A DNA stretch of 64,000 nucleotides from Streptomyces lydicus (GCF_000717345.1 NZ_JNZA01000040.1:106820-170819), one strand, 5' to 3'. Positions 34,087-44,350 are shown, counted from the first letter of the stretch. Program-made: numbers and translations. The notes: a model not told the origin generated them from the letters alone.

Positions 34087-34894
34087 TGGCCGCCGTCCCC
34101 TCATGGGCGGCTGCTTCCGCGGCCTCGGCCTGCGCACCCGTGCCCGCCTCCGGCGCGAGCCGCGAGATGAAGGCGAAGGTCTCCCGGAAGATCTGCTCGG
34201 CGTCGTGGTCCAGCGTCGCGACGTGGTAGCTGCGCTCCAGCAGCGTCTGCCGTACGTCCGTCGAGGAGACCCGGGCGAGGATCCGCTCGGAGTCCACCGG
34301 CCGGACGACGTGGTCCTGCGGGCTGGTCATCACCAGCAACGGCTGGGTGACGCCGGGGAGTTCGGAGTCGACCTGCTGGAAGAACCGGCGCAGCGCGTAC
34401 GCCGCGTGCAGCGGCACCCGGTCGTAACCGACCTCCTGGGCGCCGGGCTTGGCGATGTCGCTGGTGATGCCCTTGGTGGTCCGCACGAGGTACCGCAGCA
34501 CCGGGAGCAGCGGCGCGGCCGCGTCGTGGACCTTGTTGCCCGGGTTGACCACCGCCACCCCGCTGATCGCGTCACCGTGCTTGGCGGCCAGCCGCAGCGC
34601 CAGCGCGCCGCCCATCGACAGGCCGCAGACGAAGACCTTGCTGCAACGCTCGGTCAGCGCGCGCAGTTCGCGGTCGACCTCGGCGTACCAGTCCTGCCAG
34701 GTCGTGATCTGCAGTTCCTGCCAGCGGGTGCCGTGACCGGGCAGCAGCGGGAGGGCGACCGTCAGCCCCTGGTCGGCGAGATATTCGGCCCAGGGCCGTA
34801 CGGACTGGGGGGAGCCGGTGAAGCCGTGGCACACGAGGACGCCGACCTCTCCGCCGTCACGGCGGAACGGCTCGGCTCCGGGAAGGAGCGGCAC
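34073..34894 (-). CDS. Alpha/beta hydrolase, carboxylesterase/lipase-like
   Basis: 273 residues with the serine hydrolase triad: CGLSMGGAL (nucleophile Ser), TSPQDHVV (Asp) and RSYHVATLDHD (His). The oxyanion loop is CHGFTGSP. This resembles Est30-type carboxylesterases and monoacylglycerol lipases. GTG start with GGGAG. The neighbouring divergent plsC and the family suggest a lipid substrate, but that is inference. An Ala/Glu-rich tail follows the fold. Confidence 0.87.
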   Translation of the reverse strand: MPLLPGAEPFRRDGGEVGVLVCHGFTGSPQSVRPWAEYLADQGLTVALPLLPGHGTRWQELQITTWQDWYAEVDRELRALTERCSKVFVCGLSMGGALALRLAAKHGDAISGVAVVNPGNKVHDAAAPLLPVLRYLVRTTKGITSDIAKPGAQEVGYDRVPLHAAYALRRFFQQVDSELPGVTQPLLVMTSPQDHVVRPVDSERILARVSSTDVRQTLLERSYHVATLDHDAEQIFRETFAFISRLAPEAGTGAQAEAAEAAAHEGTAASGGA

Positions 34895-35103
34895 CGGGAG
34901 ACTCCGATCGATGAGGGGACCTGGCGAGTTACCTCAGGGTACGCAAAGTGACGGCGAGCGGGTAGGTCCGGCGCCCGCGGGCCGGGCGAGCGGCCCGCGC
35001 GCGGGCGCGCCCGCGCCGCCGTCGCACCGGGAGGGGGCCGGTCGGGGCGAGGGTGTCACCGGGGCAGGTTAAGGTCTTTGCGTCACACACAGGAGGCAGT
35101 CGG

Positions 35104-35853
35104 TTGATCTACGGCGCAATGAAGTTTTCCATCGGCGGGTCGCTGAAGCTTGCCTTCAGGCCCTGGGTGGAAGGCATCGAGAACATTCCCGCCGAGGGTC
35201 CGGCGATCCTCGCGAGCAACCACCTGTCCTTCTCGGACTCCTTCTTCCTGCCCGCGGTGCTCGACCGGAAGGTCACGTTCATCGCGAAGGCCGAGTACTT
35301 CACCTCGCCCGGCGTGAAGGGCAAGCTGACCGCCGCGTTCTTCAAGGGCGTGGGCCAGCTCCCGGTCGACCGCTCGGGCGGCCGGGGCGCGGGCGAGGCC
35401 GCGATCAAGAGCGGCATCGAGGTGCTGGAGCGCGGTGAGCTGTTCGGCATCTACCCGGAGGGCACCCGCTCCCCGGACGGCCGGCTCTACCGCGGCAAGC
35501 CCGGCGGCCTGGCCCGGGTGGCGCTGGCCACCGGCGCGCCGGTCATCCCGGTGGCCATGATCGACACCGAGAAGGTGCAGCCTCCGGGCAAGATCGTGCC
35601 GAAGATGATCCGGCCGGGCATCCGCATCGGCAAGCCGCTGGACTTCACCCGTTACCAGGGCATGGAGGGCGACCGCTTCATCCTGCGGTCGGTCACCGAC
35701 GAGGTCATGTACGAGATCATGAAGCTCTCCGGCCAGGAGTACGTCGACATCTACGCGACGGCCGCCAAGCGGCAGATCGCGGACGCGGCGAAGGCCGCGG
35801 AGGCGAAGAAGAAGGCCGAGGCGGAGCAGGCCAAGAAGGCCGCCGCCGAATAG
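35104..35853 (+). CDS. plsC: 1-acyl-sn-glycerol-3-phosphate acyltransferase
   Basis: 249 residues from TTG 35104, preceded by a perfect AGGAGG seven bases upstream; N-terminus LIYGAMKFSIGG. PlsC motifs: NHLSFSDSFF (HX4D catalytic pair), GVGQLPVDRSGG, and YPEGTRSPDGRLY (glycerol-phosphate binding). It acylates lysophosphatidate on the inner membrane face. The Ala/Lys-rich C-terminus (KAAEAKKKAEAEQAKKAAAE) is an extended helix of low complexity. Divergent from the esterase gene, followed by a terminator. Confidence 0.93.
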   Translation: MIYGAMKFSIGGSLKLAFRPWVEGIENIPAEGPAILASNHLSFSDSFFLPAVLDRKVTFIAKAEYFTSPGVKGKLTAAFFKGVGQLPVDRSGGRGAGEAAIKSGIEVLERGELFGIYPEGTRSPDGRLYRGKPGGLARVALATGAPVIPVAMIDTEKVQPPGKIVPKMIRPGIRIGKPLDFTRYQGMEGDRFILRSVTDEVMYEIMKLSGQEYVDIYATAAKRQIADAAKAAEAKKKAEAEQAKKAAAE

Positions 35854-35877
35854 GCGGCGGAGACGCACGGAGCCGAG

Positions 35878-35900
35878 GCCGGGCGTGGGGCACGCCCGGC
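35878..35900 (+). terminator. Hairpin after plsC
   Basis: GCCGGGCG (35878-35885) pairs with CGCCCGGC (35893-35900). Confidence 0.6.
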
Positions 35901-35918
35901 GAGGGGTGGGGGCCGGCA

Positions 35919-37253
35919 ATGACGGATGCGGACATACGGACGGCGAGCGGCGCCATGGCCGCCAGACGCCACGGCAAGCGCCCGCCGAAGGCGCTGCGGA
36001 TGTCCGTCGAGCTCCCGCTGTGGCGCGCCATCACCGGCTACCGCATCCTCACCCTCGTCTACACGCTGTGCCAGGTCGCGCTCTCCTACCGGCACTACGA
36101 GCATCCGCTCGGCGCCGTCGCATACATGGGCGCGCTGACCGTCTGGATGGCGCTGACCTGGCGCCGTACGACGTCCCCCGAGCGCTGCACCCGGCAGTTC
36201 CTGATCGTCGACCTCGGCTTCGCGGTCGGCGGCATCCTCCTCACGTCGCTGGTCGACACCCACGCCCGCATCATGGGCGGCGCACCGACGCTGCCCTCCA
36301 TCTGGACGGCGGGCGCCGTGCTGGGCTTCGCGATCAAGGGCGGCTGGCGCTGGGCGGCCGTGGCCTCCAGCGCGGTGGCGGTCGCCAACCTGGTCGAGCG
36401 CGAGCAACTGGCCCGCGACACCCTCCGCAACGTGGTGCTGGTGTGGGTGGCCGGTGTCGCCATCGGCTATGTCGTCGAGGTGGCGCGCGCCAGTGAGCGC
36501 ACCCTCGCCCGCGCGCTGCAGATCGAGGCCGCCACCCGCGAACGGGAACGGCTGGCCCGCGACATCCACGACAGCGTGCTCCAGGTCCTGGCGATGGTGC
36601 AGCGGCGCGGCACCGCGATCGGCGGCGAGGCGGCCGAACTGGGCCGGATGGCCGGCGAACAGGAGGTCGCGCTGCGGACGTTGGTGGCCGGCGGCCTGGT
36701 GCGGCCGGCCGGCGCCGCCGCGGTGGCGTCGTACGCACCGGCACCGGCACCGGTGACCGCGGCGCACGAGGGGACGGCCGGCACGGTGGTGGCCCCCGCG
36801 CGGAGCGCGCCGCCGGCCGCCGACGGCTCCTGCGACGTCCGGGCGCTGCTGGCCCCGTTCGCCGGTGCCGGGGTCACCTTCTCCGAGCCGGGTGCCCCGG
36901 TGGAGCTGCCGGCCGCCGCGGCCGCGGAACTGGCGGCCGCTGTCAGTGCCGCGTTGGACAATGTGCGGGTGCATGCGGGGGACGGTGCCCACGCATGGAT
37001 CCTGGTGGAGGACGAACCGCACGCGGTGATCGTGACGGTCCGCGACGACGGTCCCGGCATCCCCGAGGGCCGGCTCGCGGACGCCGAGCGCGAGGGCCGG
37101 CTGGGGGTGGCCCTGTCGATCCGCGGCCGGCTGCGGGACCTGGGCGGCAGCGCCGCATGGGTCTCGGTCACCGGCCAGGGCACGGAAGTGGAGTTGACGG
37201 TCCCCAAGGGCACGGCGCCCGAGGGCGGAAAGCGGGGGAAGAGCCGGGCATGA
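35919..37253 (+). CDS. macS: Sensor histidine kinase MacS
   Basis: 444 residues. An N-terminal region with four to five transmembrane helices (about 38-175, DUF5931-type sensor) is followed by the HisKA_3-type dimerisation helix with the phospho-acceptor in RERLARDIHDSVLQVLAM (His about 217). A Pro/Ala-rich insert comes next, then an HATPase_c domain (about 325-430; DDGPGIPEGRL as the G1 box). It matches MacS of the S. coelicolor MacRS two-component system (SCO2121/SCO2120), which affects differentiation and actinorhodin. The stop overlaps the macR ATG. Confidence 0.9.
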   Translation: MTDADIRTASGAMAARRHGKRPPKALRMSVELPLWRAITGYRILTLVYTLCQVALSYRHYEHPLGAVAYMGALTVWMALTWRRTTSPERCTRQFLIVDLGFAVGGILLTSLVDTHARIMGGAPTLPSIWTAGAVLGFAIKGGWRWAAVASSAVAVANLVEREQLARDTLRNVVLVWVAGVAIGYVVEVARASERTLARALQIEAATRERERLARDIHDSVLQVLAMVQRRGTAIGGEAAELGRMAGEQEVALRTLVAGGLVRPAGAAAVASYAPAPAPVTAAHEGTAGTVVAPARSAPPAADGSCDVRALLAPFAGAGVTFSEPGAPVELPAAAAAELAAAVSAALDNVRVHAGDGAHAWILVEDEPHAVIVTVRDDGPGIPEGRLADAEREGRLGVALSIRGRLRDLGGSAAWVSVTGQGTEVELTVPKGTAPEGGKRGKSRA

Positions 37254-37921
37254 ACGAGCAGCCGAGCCTGAAGGTCATGGTGGTCGACGACCACCCGATG
37301 TGGCGCGACGCGGTCGCGCGGGACCTGGCGGAGGCCGGGTTCGACGTGGTGGCGACGGCCGGCGACGGCCTCCAGGCGGTCCGCAGGGCGCAGGCCGCCG
37401 CACCCGACGTCCTCGTCCTGGACCTCAACCTGCCGGGCCTGCCCGGCGTACGGGTCTGCAAGGAGCTGGTCGGCGCCAACCCGGCGCTGCGGGTGCTGGT
37501 GCTGTCCGCCAGCGGTGAGCACGCCGACGTCCTGGAGGCGGTCAAGTCCGGTGCCACCGGCTATCTGCTGAAGTCGGCGAGCACCGAGGAACTGCTGGAC
37601 GCGGTGCGTCGCACGGCCGCCGGGGACGCGGTGTTCACCCCCGGCCTGGCCGGTCTGGTCCTCGGCGAGTACCGCCGGCTGGCGACGGAGCCCGCCCCGG
37701 CGAGGCCGGACGAGCCGGGCGCACCGCAGCTGACGGAGCGCGAGACCGAGGTGCTGCGGCTGGTCGCCAAGGGACTCTCGTACAAGCAGATCGCCGAGCG
37801 CCTGGTCATCTCGCACCGCACGGTGCAGAACCACGTCCAGAACACCCTCGGCAAGCTCCAGTTGCACAACCGCGTGGAGCTGGTGCGCTATGCGATAGAG
37901 CGCGGCCTCGACGAGGCATGA
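37250..37921 (+). CDS. macR: Response regulator MacR, NarL/LuxR type
   Basis: 223 residues. The receiver domain (about 8-125) has the acidic pair VVDDHPMW, the phospho-acceptor Asp in VLVLDLNLPG, Ser/Thr in VLSASGE and Lys in LLKSAS. A C-terminal LuxR helix-turn-helix (about 155-218) reads LTERETEVLRLVAKGLSYKQIAERL and HRTVQNHVQNTLGKL. It is coupled to macS by ATGA. MacR is reported to bind TGAGTAC-N2-GTACTCA; a near match lies at 58777-58792 in this window. Confidence 0.93.
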   Translation: MNEQPSLKVMVVDDHPMWRDAVARDLAEAGFDVVATAGDGLQAVRRAQAAAPDVLVLDLNLPGLPGVRVCKELVGANPALRVLVLSASGEHADVLEAVKSGATGYLLKSASTEELLDAVRRTAAGDAVFTPGLAGLVLGEYRRLATEPAPARPDEPGAPQLTERETEVLRLVAKGLSYKQIAERLVISHRTVQNHVQNTLGKLQLHNRVELVRYAIERGLDEA

Positions 37922-38036
37922 GGAGCAAGATCACCGGTCGGCGTAGCGGTCGCCCGGCAGGGCCCGCCCGTACGGGTGAACACCGCACGTCAACTCCCCG
38001 GAAAATCCCCGGAATCGGGGTTTGTCCCATCCCTGA

Positions 38037-38050
38037 GTGACCCAGATCAC
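38037..38050. promoter_or_regulatory. Crp-like site upstream of pfkA
   Basis: GTGACCCAGATCAC: GTGA and TCAC arms six bases apart, the shape bound by CRP-family proteins. It lies 72 bases before the pfkA start, after a weak hairpin CCCCG/CGGGG (38007-38020). Confidence 0.4.
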
Positions 38051-38121
38051 CATTAGCGTGACCGCCGTCGGATCGAGTACGGCCGCGCGCGGCCACTGAC
38101 GGGATGTAGGTGAGGGACACG

Positions 38122-39150
38122 ATGCGGGTCGGAGTACTGACCGGGGGCGGCGACTGCCCGGGTCTGAACGCGGTGATCAGGGGCATCGTCCGCAAGGGCA
38201 CCCAGGAGTACGGATACGAGTTCGTCGGCTTCCGGGACGGCTGGCGCGGACCGCTGGAGAACGACACGGTGCCGCTCGACATCCCGGCGGTGCGCGGCAT
38301 CCTGCCCCGGGGCGGCACCATCCTCGGCTCCTCACGGACCAACCCCTTCAAGCAGGACGAGGGCGTCCGCCGGATCAAGGAGACGCTCGCCAAGCAGGAG
38401 GTCGAGGCGCTGATCGCGATCGGCGGCGAGGACACCCTCGGCGTCGCGGCGCGGCTCTCCGGCGAACACGCCATCCCCTGCGTGGGCGTCCCCAAGACCA
38501 TCGACAACGACCTGTCGGCCACCGACTACACCTTCGGCTTCGACACGGCTGTGGGTGTCGCCACCGAAGCCATCGACCGGCTGCACACCACCGCCGAGTC
38601 GCACATGCGCGTCCTGGTCGTCGAGGTGATGGGCCGGCACGCCGGCTGGATCGCGCTGCACTCGGGCCTGGCCGGCGGCGCGAACGTCATCCTCATCCCC
38701 GAGCAGCGCTTCGACATCGAGCAGGTCTGCCGGTGGATCGACTCCCGCTTCAAGGTGCGCTACGCCCCGATCGTGGTGGTCGCCGAGGGCGCGATGCCGA
38801 AGGACGGCCAGATGGTCCTCAAGGACGACTCCAAGGACTCCTTCGGGCACGTCCGGCTGTCGGGCGTGGGGGAGTGGCTCGCCAAGGAGATCGAGGCGCG
38901 CACCGGCAAGGAGGCCCGTACGACGGTGCTCGGGCACACCCAGCGCGGCGGCACCCCGAGCGCCTTCGACCGCTGGCTGGCCACCCGCTTCGGGCTGCAC
39001 GCCATCGACGCGGTGCGCGACCGCGACTTCGGCAAGATGGTCGCGCTGCGCGGTACGGACATCGTCCGGGTGCCGATCGGGGAGGCGACCGCCAAGCTCA
39101 AGACCGTCGATCCGGCGCTCTATGCCGAGGTCGGGGTGTTCTTCGGCTGA
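38122..39150 (+). CDS. pfkA: 6-phosphofructokinase (group III)
   Basis: 342 residues from ATG 38122 (GGTGAGG upstream); the in-frame GTG at 38110 is less likely. Signatures: GVLTGGGDCPGLNAVIR, GGEDTLG (101-107), PKTIDND (124-130), VEVMGRHAGW and GHTQRGGTPSAFDR. It phosphorylates fructose 6-phosphate. At the positions that distinguish phosphoryl donors it carries Asp104 and Lys125, as in pyrophosphate-dependent enzymes, instead of the two Gly of ATP enzymes. Donor preference should not be assumed. Next to macRS; a Crp-like site lies upstream. Confidence 0.93.
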   Translation: MRVGVLTGGGDCPGLNAVIRGIVRKGTQEYGYEFVGFRDGWRGPLENDTVPLDIPAVRGILPRGGTILGSSRTNPFKQDEGVRRIKETLAKQEVEALIAIGGEDTLGVAARLSGEHAIPCVGVPKTIDNDLSATDYTFGFDTAVGVATEAIDRLHTTAESHMRVLVVEVMGRHAGWIALHSGLAGGANVILIPEQRFDIEQVCRWIDSRFKVRYAPIVVVAEGAMPKDGQMVLKDDSKDSFGHVRLSGVGEWLAKEIEARTGKEARTTVLGHTQRGGTPSAFDRWLATRFGLHAIDAVRDRDFGKMVALRGTDIVRVPIGEATAKLKTVDPALYAEVGVFFG

Positions 39151-39152
39151 CC

Positions 39153-39171
39153 GGCCGGTTTCCGACCGGCC
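39153..39171 (+). terminator. Hairpin after pfkA
   Basis: GGCCGGT (39153-39159) and ACCGGCC (39165-39171), followed by CGTTTCCCC. Confidence 0.6.
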
Positions 39172-39342
39172 CGTTTCCCCGTCCCGCCCGCACCGCTCCC
39201 GGGCGGCGCCGCCGGGCGGGCCGCCGTATATTCGCACTGCACGGCATGTGCCGTACCTGCACCGACGGCGGTCCCTCGTACACCGGCGGAGCCGCTCCCC
39301 GGCGCGGACACGGAGAACCGGCGGGACGACCCGGGAGGGCTC

Positions 39343-40359
39343 GTGGAGATCGTGGCCTTCGGCGTGCAGGCGGATGAGCGGCCCTTGCTGGAGAGGGCCT
39401 TCAACGGCCCGCACCAGATCCGCACCCTGCAGGTCTTCCTCAACCGCGACACCGCCCCCATCGCGCACGGCTACGAGATCGTCAGCTCCAGCGTCAACGC
39501 CGAGCTCGGCGCCGACGTCCTCCAGGTCCTCGCGGCCGGCGGGACGAAAATGATCGCCCAGCGCTCCACGGGCTTCAACAACATCGATCTGGAGGCCGCG
39601 GCCGACCTCGGCATGAGCGTCGGCCGGGTCTCCCACTACTCGCCGCACGCGGTCGCGGAATTCGCCTGGGGCCTCGCCCTGGCCGTCGACCGGCACCTCG
39701 TACGGGCCGCCAACCGCACCCGCAACTTCGACTTCCGGCTGGACGGCCTGATGGGCCGCGATCTGTGCGGCCGCACGGCGGGCGTGCTGGGCACCGGCAA
39801 GATCGGCGAGGCGTTCACCCGGATCGCCCACGGCTTCGGCATGAACCTGCTGGGCTGGGACCTCGTCGAGAACCCGAGGTGCGTGGACCTCGGCATGACC
39901 TACGTCCCCCGCGAGCGGCTGTTCGCCGAGGCGGACCTGATCACCCTCCACGTCCCGCTGGTGGCGGACACCCGGCACCTCGTCGACGCCGCCGCGCTGG
40001 CCGCGATGAAGGACGACGCGATCCTGATCAACTCCGGCCGCGGCGGGCTCGTCGACACCCGCGCCCTCGTCAAGACCCTCAAGGCCGGCCGGCTCACCGG
40101 CGTCGGCCTGGACGTCTACGAGGAGGAGGCCGGCTTCTTCTACCGCGACAAGTCCCTGGACGTCATCGACGACGACACCCTCGCCCGCCTGATGACCTTC
40201 GCCAACGTCCTCGTCACCTCCCACCAGGCGTACTTCACCGAGGAGGCGGTGGGCCAGATCGTCGCGGCCACCGTGGCCAACGTCGAGGACTACCTGGCCC
40301 ACCGCACCAACGAGAACATGCTGGTCACACGAGGACAGCTGCCAGCAGCTGCGCGGTGA
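39343..40359 (+). CDS. D-2-hydroxyacid (D-lactate) dehydrogenase
   Basis: 338 residues from GTG 39343 (GGGAGGG upstream). The Rossmann motif GVLGTGKIGEAF (about 147-158) binds NAD. The catalytic triad is Arg in INSGRGGLVDT, Glu in LDVYEEEAGFF and His in VTSHQAYFTEEA. The DVYEEEAGFFYRD and SHQAYFT segments are typical of fermentative D-lactate dehydrogenases (LdhA type), reducing pyruvate to D-lactate. Position beside pfkA fits carbon metabolism. Its last 35 bases overlap the convergent anthranilate synthase gene tail to tail. Confidence 0.9.
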   Translation: MEIVAFGVQADERPLLERAFNGPHQIRTLQVFLNRDTAPIAHGYEIVSSSVNAELGADVLQVLAAGGTKMIAQRSTGFNNIDLEAAADLGMSVGRVSHYSPHAVAEFAWGLALAVDRHLVRAANRTRNFDFRLDGLMGRDLCGRTAGVLGTGKIGEAFTRIAHGFGMNLLGWDLVENPRCVDLGMTYVPRERLFAEADLITLHVPLVADTRHLVDAAALAAMKDDAILINSGRGGLVDTRALVKTLKAGRLTGVGLDVYEEEAGFFYRDKSLDVIDDDTLARLMTFANVLVTSHQAYFTEEAVGQIVAATVANVEDYLAHRTNENMLVTRGQLPAAAR

Positions 40360-42280
40360 CCGCGGCGCCGTCCAGGGTCAGCACCGACTCCGGGTGGAAC
40401 TGCACGCCGGCGAAGCCCGGACCGCGCAGCGCATGCACGTCACCGGTCGCCGCGTCCCGGCTCAACTCCACGCGGTGCATGGCCAGTTCGGCCGCCGTAC
40501 GGTCGTCGCAGCGGGCCGTGAAGGTGTTGTAGAAGCCGACCGTCTCCGGACGCCCGAAGAAGTCGATCCGCTCCTGCGCGCCCTGGAAGGGCACCTCCTT
40601 GCGCACGATCTCCAGCCCCAGCTCCGCGGCGAGCAGCTCGTGGCCGAGGCAGACCCCCAGCAGACCGTGCCGGTGCCCCGCGACCAGCTCCGCGGTCAGC
40701 GACCGCAGGAAACGCATCTTGGGGTCGCCGGCGTCCGACGGGTCGCCCGGCCCGGGGCCCAGCACGACCGGGCCCCGGTGCGCGCGGGCGGCCTCGCGCA
40801 GCCCCGGCTCGTCGAAGCGGCGCACGGTCACCGTCAGCCCCGAGGTGCGCAGCAGGTGCGCCAGCATCGCGGTGAAGGTGTCCTCCGCGTCGATCACCAG
40901 CGCGTGGCCGCTCAGCTCCGCGGTCGGCGCGGTGGTCTGCATGCGCAGCCAGAAGGGCGCCAGGTCGGCGCGGCGGGCGTCCAGCGCGGCCCGCACCCGC
41001 GGGTCGTCGGCCAGCCGCGCCGGCCGGCTCCCGTCCGCCGGGCGCGCGGGCGCCTCCCGTACGCCCAGCGCGGTCAGCACCCCGGCGGCCTTGGCGTGCG
41101 TCTCGGCGACCTCGGCGTACGGGTCGGAGGCGCGCACCAGGGTGGCGCCGACCGGCACCCGCAGCCGCCCTTCCGCGGCGATGTCGGCGGTACGGATCAG
41201 GATCGGCGAGTCCAGCGTCTGCGCGCCCCCGGCGTCCCGGCCGAGCAGCGCCAGCGCGCCCGCGTAGTAGCCGCGCCCCCGCCCGTCGGGGGCCACCGGC
41301 TCGTGCCGCTCGATGACCCGGCAGGCGTTCTGCACCGGCGACCCGGTGACCGTCGCCGCGAACATCGTCTCCTTGAGCACCTCGCGCACATCGAGGGTGG
41401 ACCGGCCGCGCAGCTCGTACTCCGTGTGCGCGAGGTGCGCCATCTCCTTCAGCCGGGGCCCGATCACCACCCCGCCGCGGTCCCCGACGGTGCACATCAT
41501 CTTCAGTTCCTCGTCCACCACCATGGACAGCTCCTCGACCTCCTTGCGGTCGCCGAGGAAGGCCAGCAGGCTCTCGGGGGTGGGGCCGCCGGCCGGGTAG
41601 CGGTAGGTGCCGCTGATCGGATTCATCACGACGGTGCCCCCGGTCATCCGGACGTGCACCTCGGGGCTGGCCCCGACCAGCGTGCGCACCCCGGGCCGGT
41701 GCACGACGTACGTCCAGTACGCGCCCCGCTCACCGGCCAGCAGCCGCCGGAACAGCGCCAGCGCGTCGGCCGCCGAGAAGCCGTCGATGGTGCCCTCGAA
41801 CGTCCGGCGGATGACGAAGTTCGCGCCCTCGCCGGTGCCGATCTCGTCCCGCACCACCCGGCCGACGATCCCGGCGTACTCCTCGTCGTCCACGTCGAAG
41901 GCGCCGTCCGTCACCGTCACGTCGTGCGCCGGCAGGGCCGCGAGCACCTCGTCCAGGGGCAGCTCACCGGTCTCGCGGGGCCGCAGCACGGCCAGCGGGG
42001 TGCCGTCGTCGTGTGCCCGGAAGCCGCGCTCGCGGATCTGCCGGAACGGGACCATCGCGAGCGCGTGGGTCACCGGCGCGCCGGGCGTCGCGTCACCCAG
42101 GGGGATGTCGGCGAGCCGCTCGACCTCGGTCACCTCGCCGATCAGCACCTCCACGGTGTCGGCCGTCTCCCGGCCGGGGGAGCGGCGGCGCAGCAGGGCG
42201 AACGGCGGGCAGCCGGGGTCGAGCAGCCGCTGGACGAGCACGGCGGCGTCGGTGCGGGCGTCGTGGGGCTCGCGGTGCAT
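40325..42280 (-). CDS. Anthranilate synthase, fused TrpE-TrpG
   Basis: 651 residues from ATG 42280 (GGAAGGA upstream). Residues to about 425 are the TrpE/chorismate-binding domain (SGTYRYPAGG, KEVEELSMVVDEELKMM, GSPVQNACRVIE). The glutamine amidotransferase part (about 460-651) has LGPGPGDPSD, the nucleophile Cys in GVCLGHELLA and the His-Glu pair in GVQFHPESVLTL. It makes anthranilate from chorismate and glutamine. Fusions of this type in Streptomyces can feed either tryptophan or secondary metabolism. A trp leader peptide and terminator upstream show control by tryptophan, so a biosynthetic role is likely. Confidence 0.92.
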   Translation of the reverse strand: MHREPHDARTDAAVLVQRLLDPGCPPFALLRRRSPGRETADTVEVLIGEVTEVERLADIPLGDATPGAPVTHALAMVPFRQIRERGFRAHDDGTPLAVLRPRETGELPLDEVLAALPAHDVTVTDGAFDVDDEEYAGIVGRVVRDEIGTGEGANFVIRRTFEGTIDGFSAADALALFRRLLAGERGAYWTYVVHRPGVRTLVGASPEVHVRMTGGTVVMNPISGTYRYPAGGPTPESLLAFLGDRKEVEELSMVVDEELKMMCTVGDRGGVVIGPRLKEMAHLAHTEYELRGRSTLDVREVLKETMFAATVTGSPVQNACRVIERHEPVAPDGRGRGYYAGALALLGRDAGGAQTLDSPILIRTADIAAEGRLRVPVGATLVRASDPYAEVAETHAKAAGVLTALGVREAPARPADGSRPARLADDPRVRAALDARRADLAPFWLRMQTTAPTAELSGHALVIDAEDTFTAMLAHLLRTSGLTVTVRRFDEPGLREAARAHRGPVVLGPGPGDPSDAGDPKMRFLRSLTAELVAGHRHGLLGVCLGHELLAAELGLEIVRKEVPFQGAQERIDFFGRPETVGFYNTFTARCDDRTAAELAMHRVELSRDAATGDVHALRGPGFAGVQFHPESVLTLDGAAVTAQLLAAVLV

Positions 42281-42332
42281 GGCGGGTTCCTTCCAGGTGG
42301 ACCGGGAAGAGGGCACGGCCGCCGGAAAGGCT

Positions 42333-42357
42333 GAAGGCCGCCCCTCGGGCGGCCTTC
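42333..42357 (-). terminator. Attenuator terminator of the anthranilate synthase gene
   Basis: GAAGGCCGCCC (42333-42343) and GGGCGGCCTTC (42347-42357): 11 perfect pairs, 3-base loop, with AGCCTTTCC after it on the minus strand. Confidence 0.85.
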
Positions 42358-42382
42358 GCGAAGTGTGGGATGTGCGCGCGAA

Positions 42383-43887
<1,505 letters not shown>

Positions 43888-43903
43888 GCGGTGACGGAAC
43901 GGG

Positions 43904-43936
43904 AGTGGGGCGCGGATCTGTGATCCGCGCCCCACT
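43904..43936 (+). terminator. Hairpin terminator after aroH
   Basis: AGTGGGGCGCGGATC (43904-43918) and GATCCGCGCCCCACT (43922-43936): 15 perfect pairs, loop TGT. Confidence 0.9.
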
Positions 43937-43983
43937 GCGCTGTTCGGAGCCTGCCGGGCGTTGTCGCCACCTCAGGGGCCAGG

Positions 43984-44002
43984 TAAGGTAAGGGTAACCT
44001 CA
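43984..44002. promoter_or_regulatory. Iron box (DmdR1/IdeR-type) upstream of bfd
   Basis: TAAGGTAAGGGTAACCTCA agrees at 15 of 19 positions with the iron-regulator consensus TTAGGTTAGGCTAACCTAA. It lies 61 bases before the bfd start, where a repressor would cover the promoter. Confidence 0.7.
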
Positions 44003-44062
44003 CTCAAGATCAGCTGGTCTGGTCGACGAGCCACCGCCGAGCCGCCCAAGAGGTGAAACCGC

Positions 44063-44350
44063 GTGTACGTCTGCTCTTGCTTCGGGATCACCGAGCAGCA
44101 GGTCCGCGAGCACGCGGACACCGGCGCCTGCACGCCCCGCGAGATCGCCTCCGCCTGCAAGGCCGGCACCGACTGCGGCAACTGTGTGCGCCGCATCCAG
44201 GCACTCCTCGGCCGGGGGGCGTGCCCCCGCCGGGAGCTCGTCGACAACGGCGCGTCCGACCCGCTGGCGCCCGAGGGCCGGGCCCCGGGACCGCAGCCGG
44301 TCGCGGAGGTGGCCGCAGCGGCGCCCGCGGCGCTTTCGGAGGCCGCGTAG
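44063..44350 (+). CDS. bfd: Bacterioferritin-associated ferredoxin
   Basis: 95 residues from GTG 44063 (AGAGGTG upstream). The 2Fe-2S cysteines are arranged as CSC near the start and DCGNC about 33 residues later, the BFD fold. It reduces heme in bacterioferritin to release iron. The C-terminal 35 residues are an Ala/Pro-rich tail not seen in short family members. It is convergent with bfr and has an iron box in front, so it should be induced when iron is scarce. Confidence 0.9.
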   Translation: MYVCSCFGITEQQVREHADTGACTPREIASACKAGTDCGNCVRRIQALLGRGACPRRELVDNGASDPLAPEGRAPGPQPVAEVAAAAPAALSEAA

